A stretch of 6,007 nt of DNA from Campylobacteraceae bacterium (lineage in GTDB: Bacteria; Campylobacterota; Campylobacteria; Campylobacterales; Sulfurovaceae): the NCBI GenBank assembly GCA_026985495.1, contig JALSQJ010000262.1, positions 1-6,007 of the forward strand, read 5' to 3'. Positions 5,995 through 6,007 of the stretch are shown piece by piece; position 1 is the first letter of the stretch; the number at the start of each line of letters is the position of its first letter. Both the position numbers and the translations under genes were made by a program. The notes beneath the pieces were generated by a model that saw only the letters and a list, made by a program, of their open reading frames with translations, searched no databases and was not told the origin of the DNA.

Positions 5995-6007
5995 CTTATA
6001 TAACTAA

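Overview
The window is AT-rich, with short intergenic gaps and strong TATAAT-type -10 boxes. Together with the protein sequences, this suggests a member of the Campylobacterota (epsilonproteobacteria, for example a Sulfurimonas- or Sulfurovum-like organism). That placement is inferred from composition and remembered family resemblance, not from a search. The genes are housekeeping genes. I see no phage, transposon, CRISPR or defence locus.

Left part (1-3079, minus strand): the first 15 bases are the 5' end of a tRNA gene that leaves the window. Next comes a complete tRNA-Asn(GTT) with an exact consensus sigma-70 promoter. The -35 box of that promoter lies inside a terminator-like hairpin just after the neighbouring gene. 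Upstream is a two-gene operon: an M3 oligopeptidase (PrlC/OpdA type) followed 3 nt later by a radical SAM protein of the COG0731 type with a C-terminal winged-helix-like end.

Centre (3080-4517): a 115-bp divergent promoter region separates the peptidase operon from an RhlE-like DEAD-box RNA helicase on the plus strand. The helicase starts at TTG and has an altered motif Ib.

Right part (4518-6007, plus strand): a 248-bp gap precedes rodA, the SEDS glycan polymerase of cell elongation, which is followed 18 nt later by a CAT-anticodon tRNA (probably elongator Met). The gap is the most interesting stretch. It holds a consensus -10 box, then an 11-bp perfect inverted repeat. Inside the repeat are three further hairpins, each with CTCCTTT in its loop, and a fourth copy follows. 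This looks like a structured small RNA of about 135 nt that displays anti-Shine-Dalgarno-like loops, or a leader element of rodA. Read on the other strand, the same loops carry AAGGA, the core of CsrA sites. No annotated family was recognised.

The genes share no single pathway: peptide turnover, an uncharacterised radical SAM reaction, RNA remodelling, cell-wall elongation and tRNA supply.
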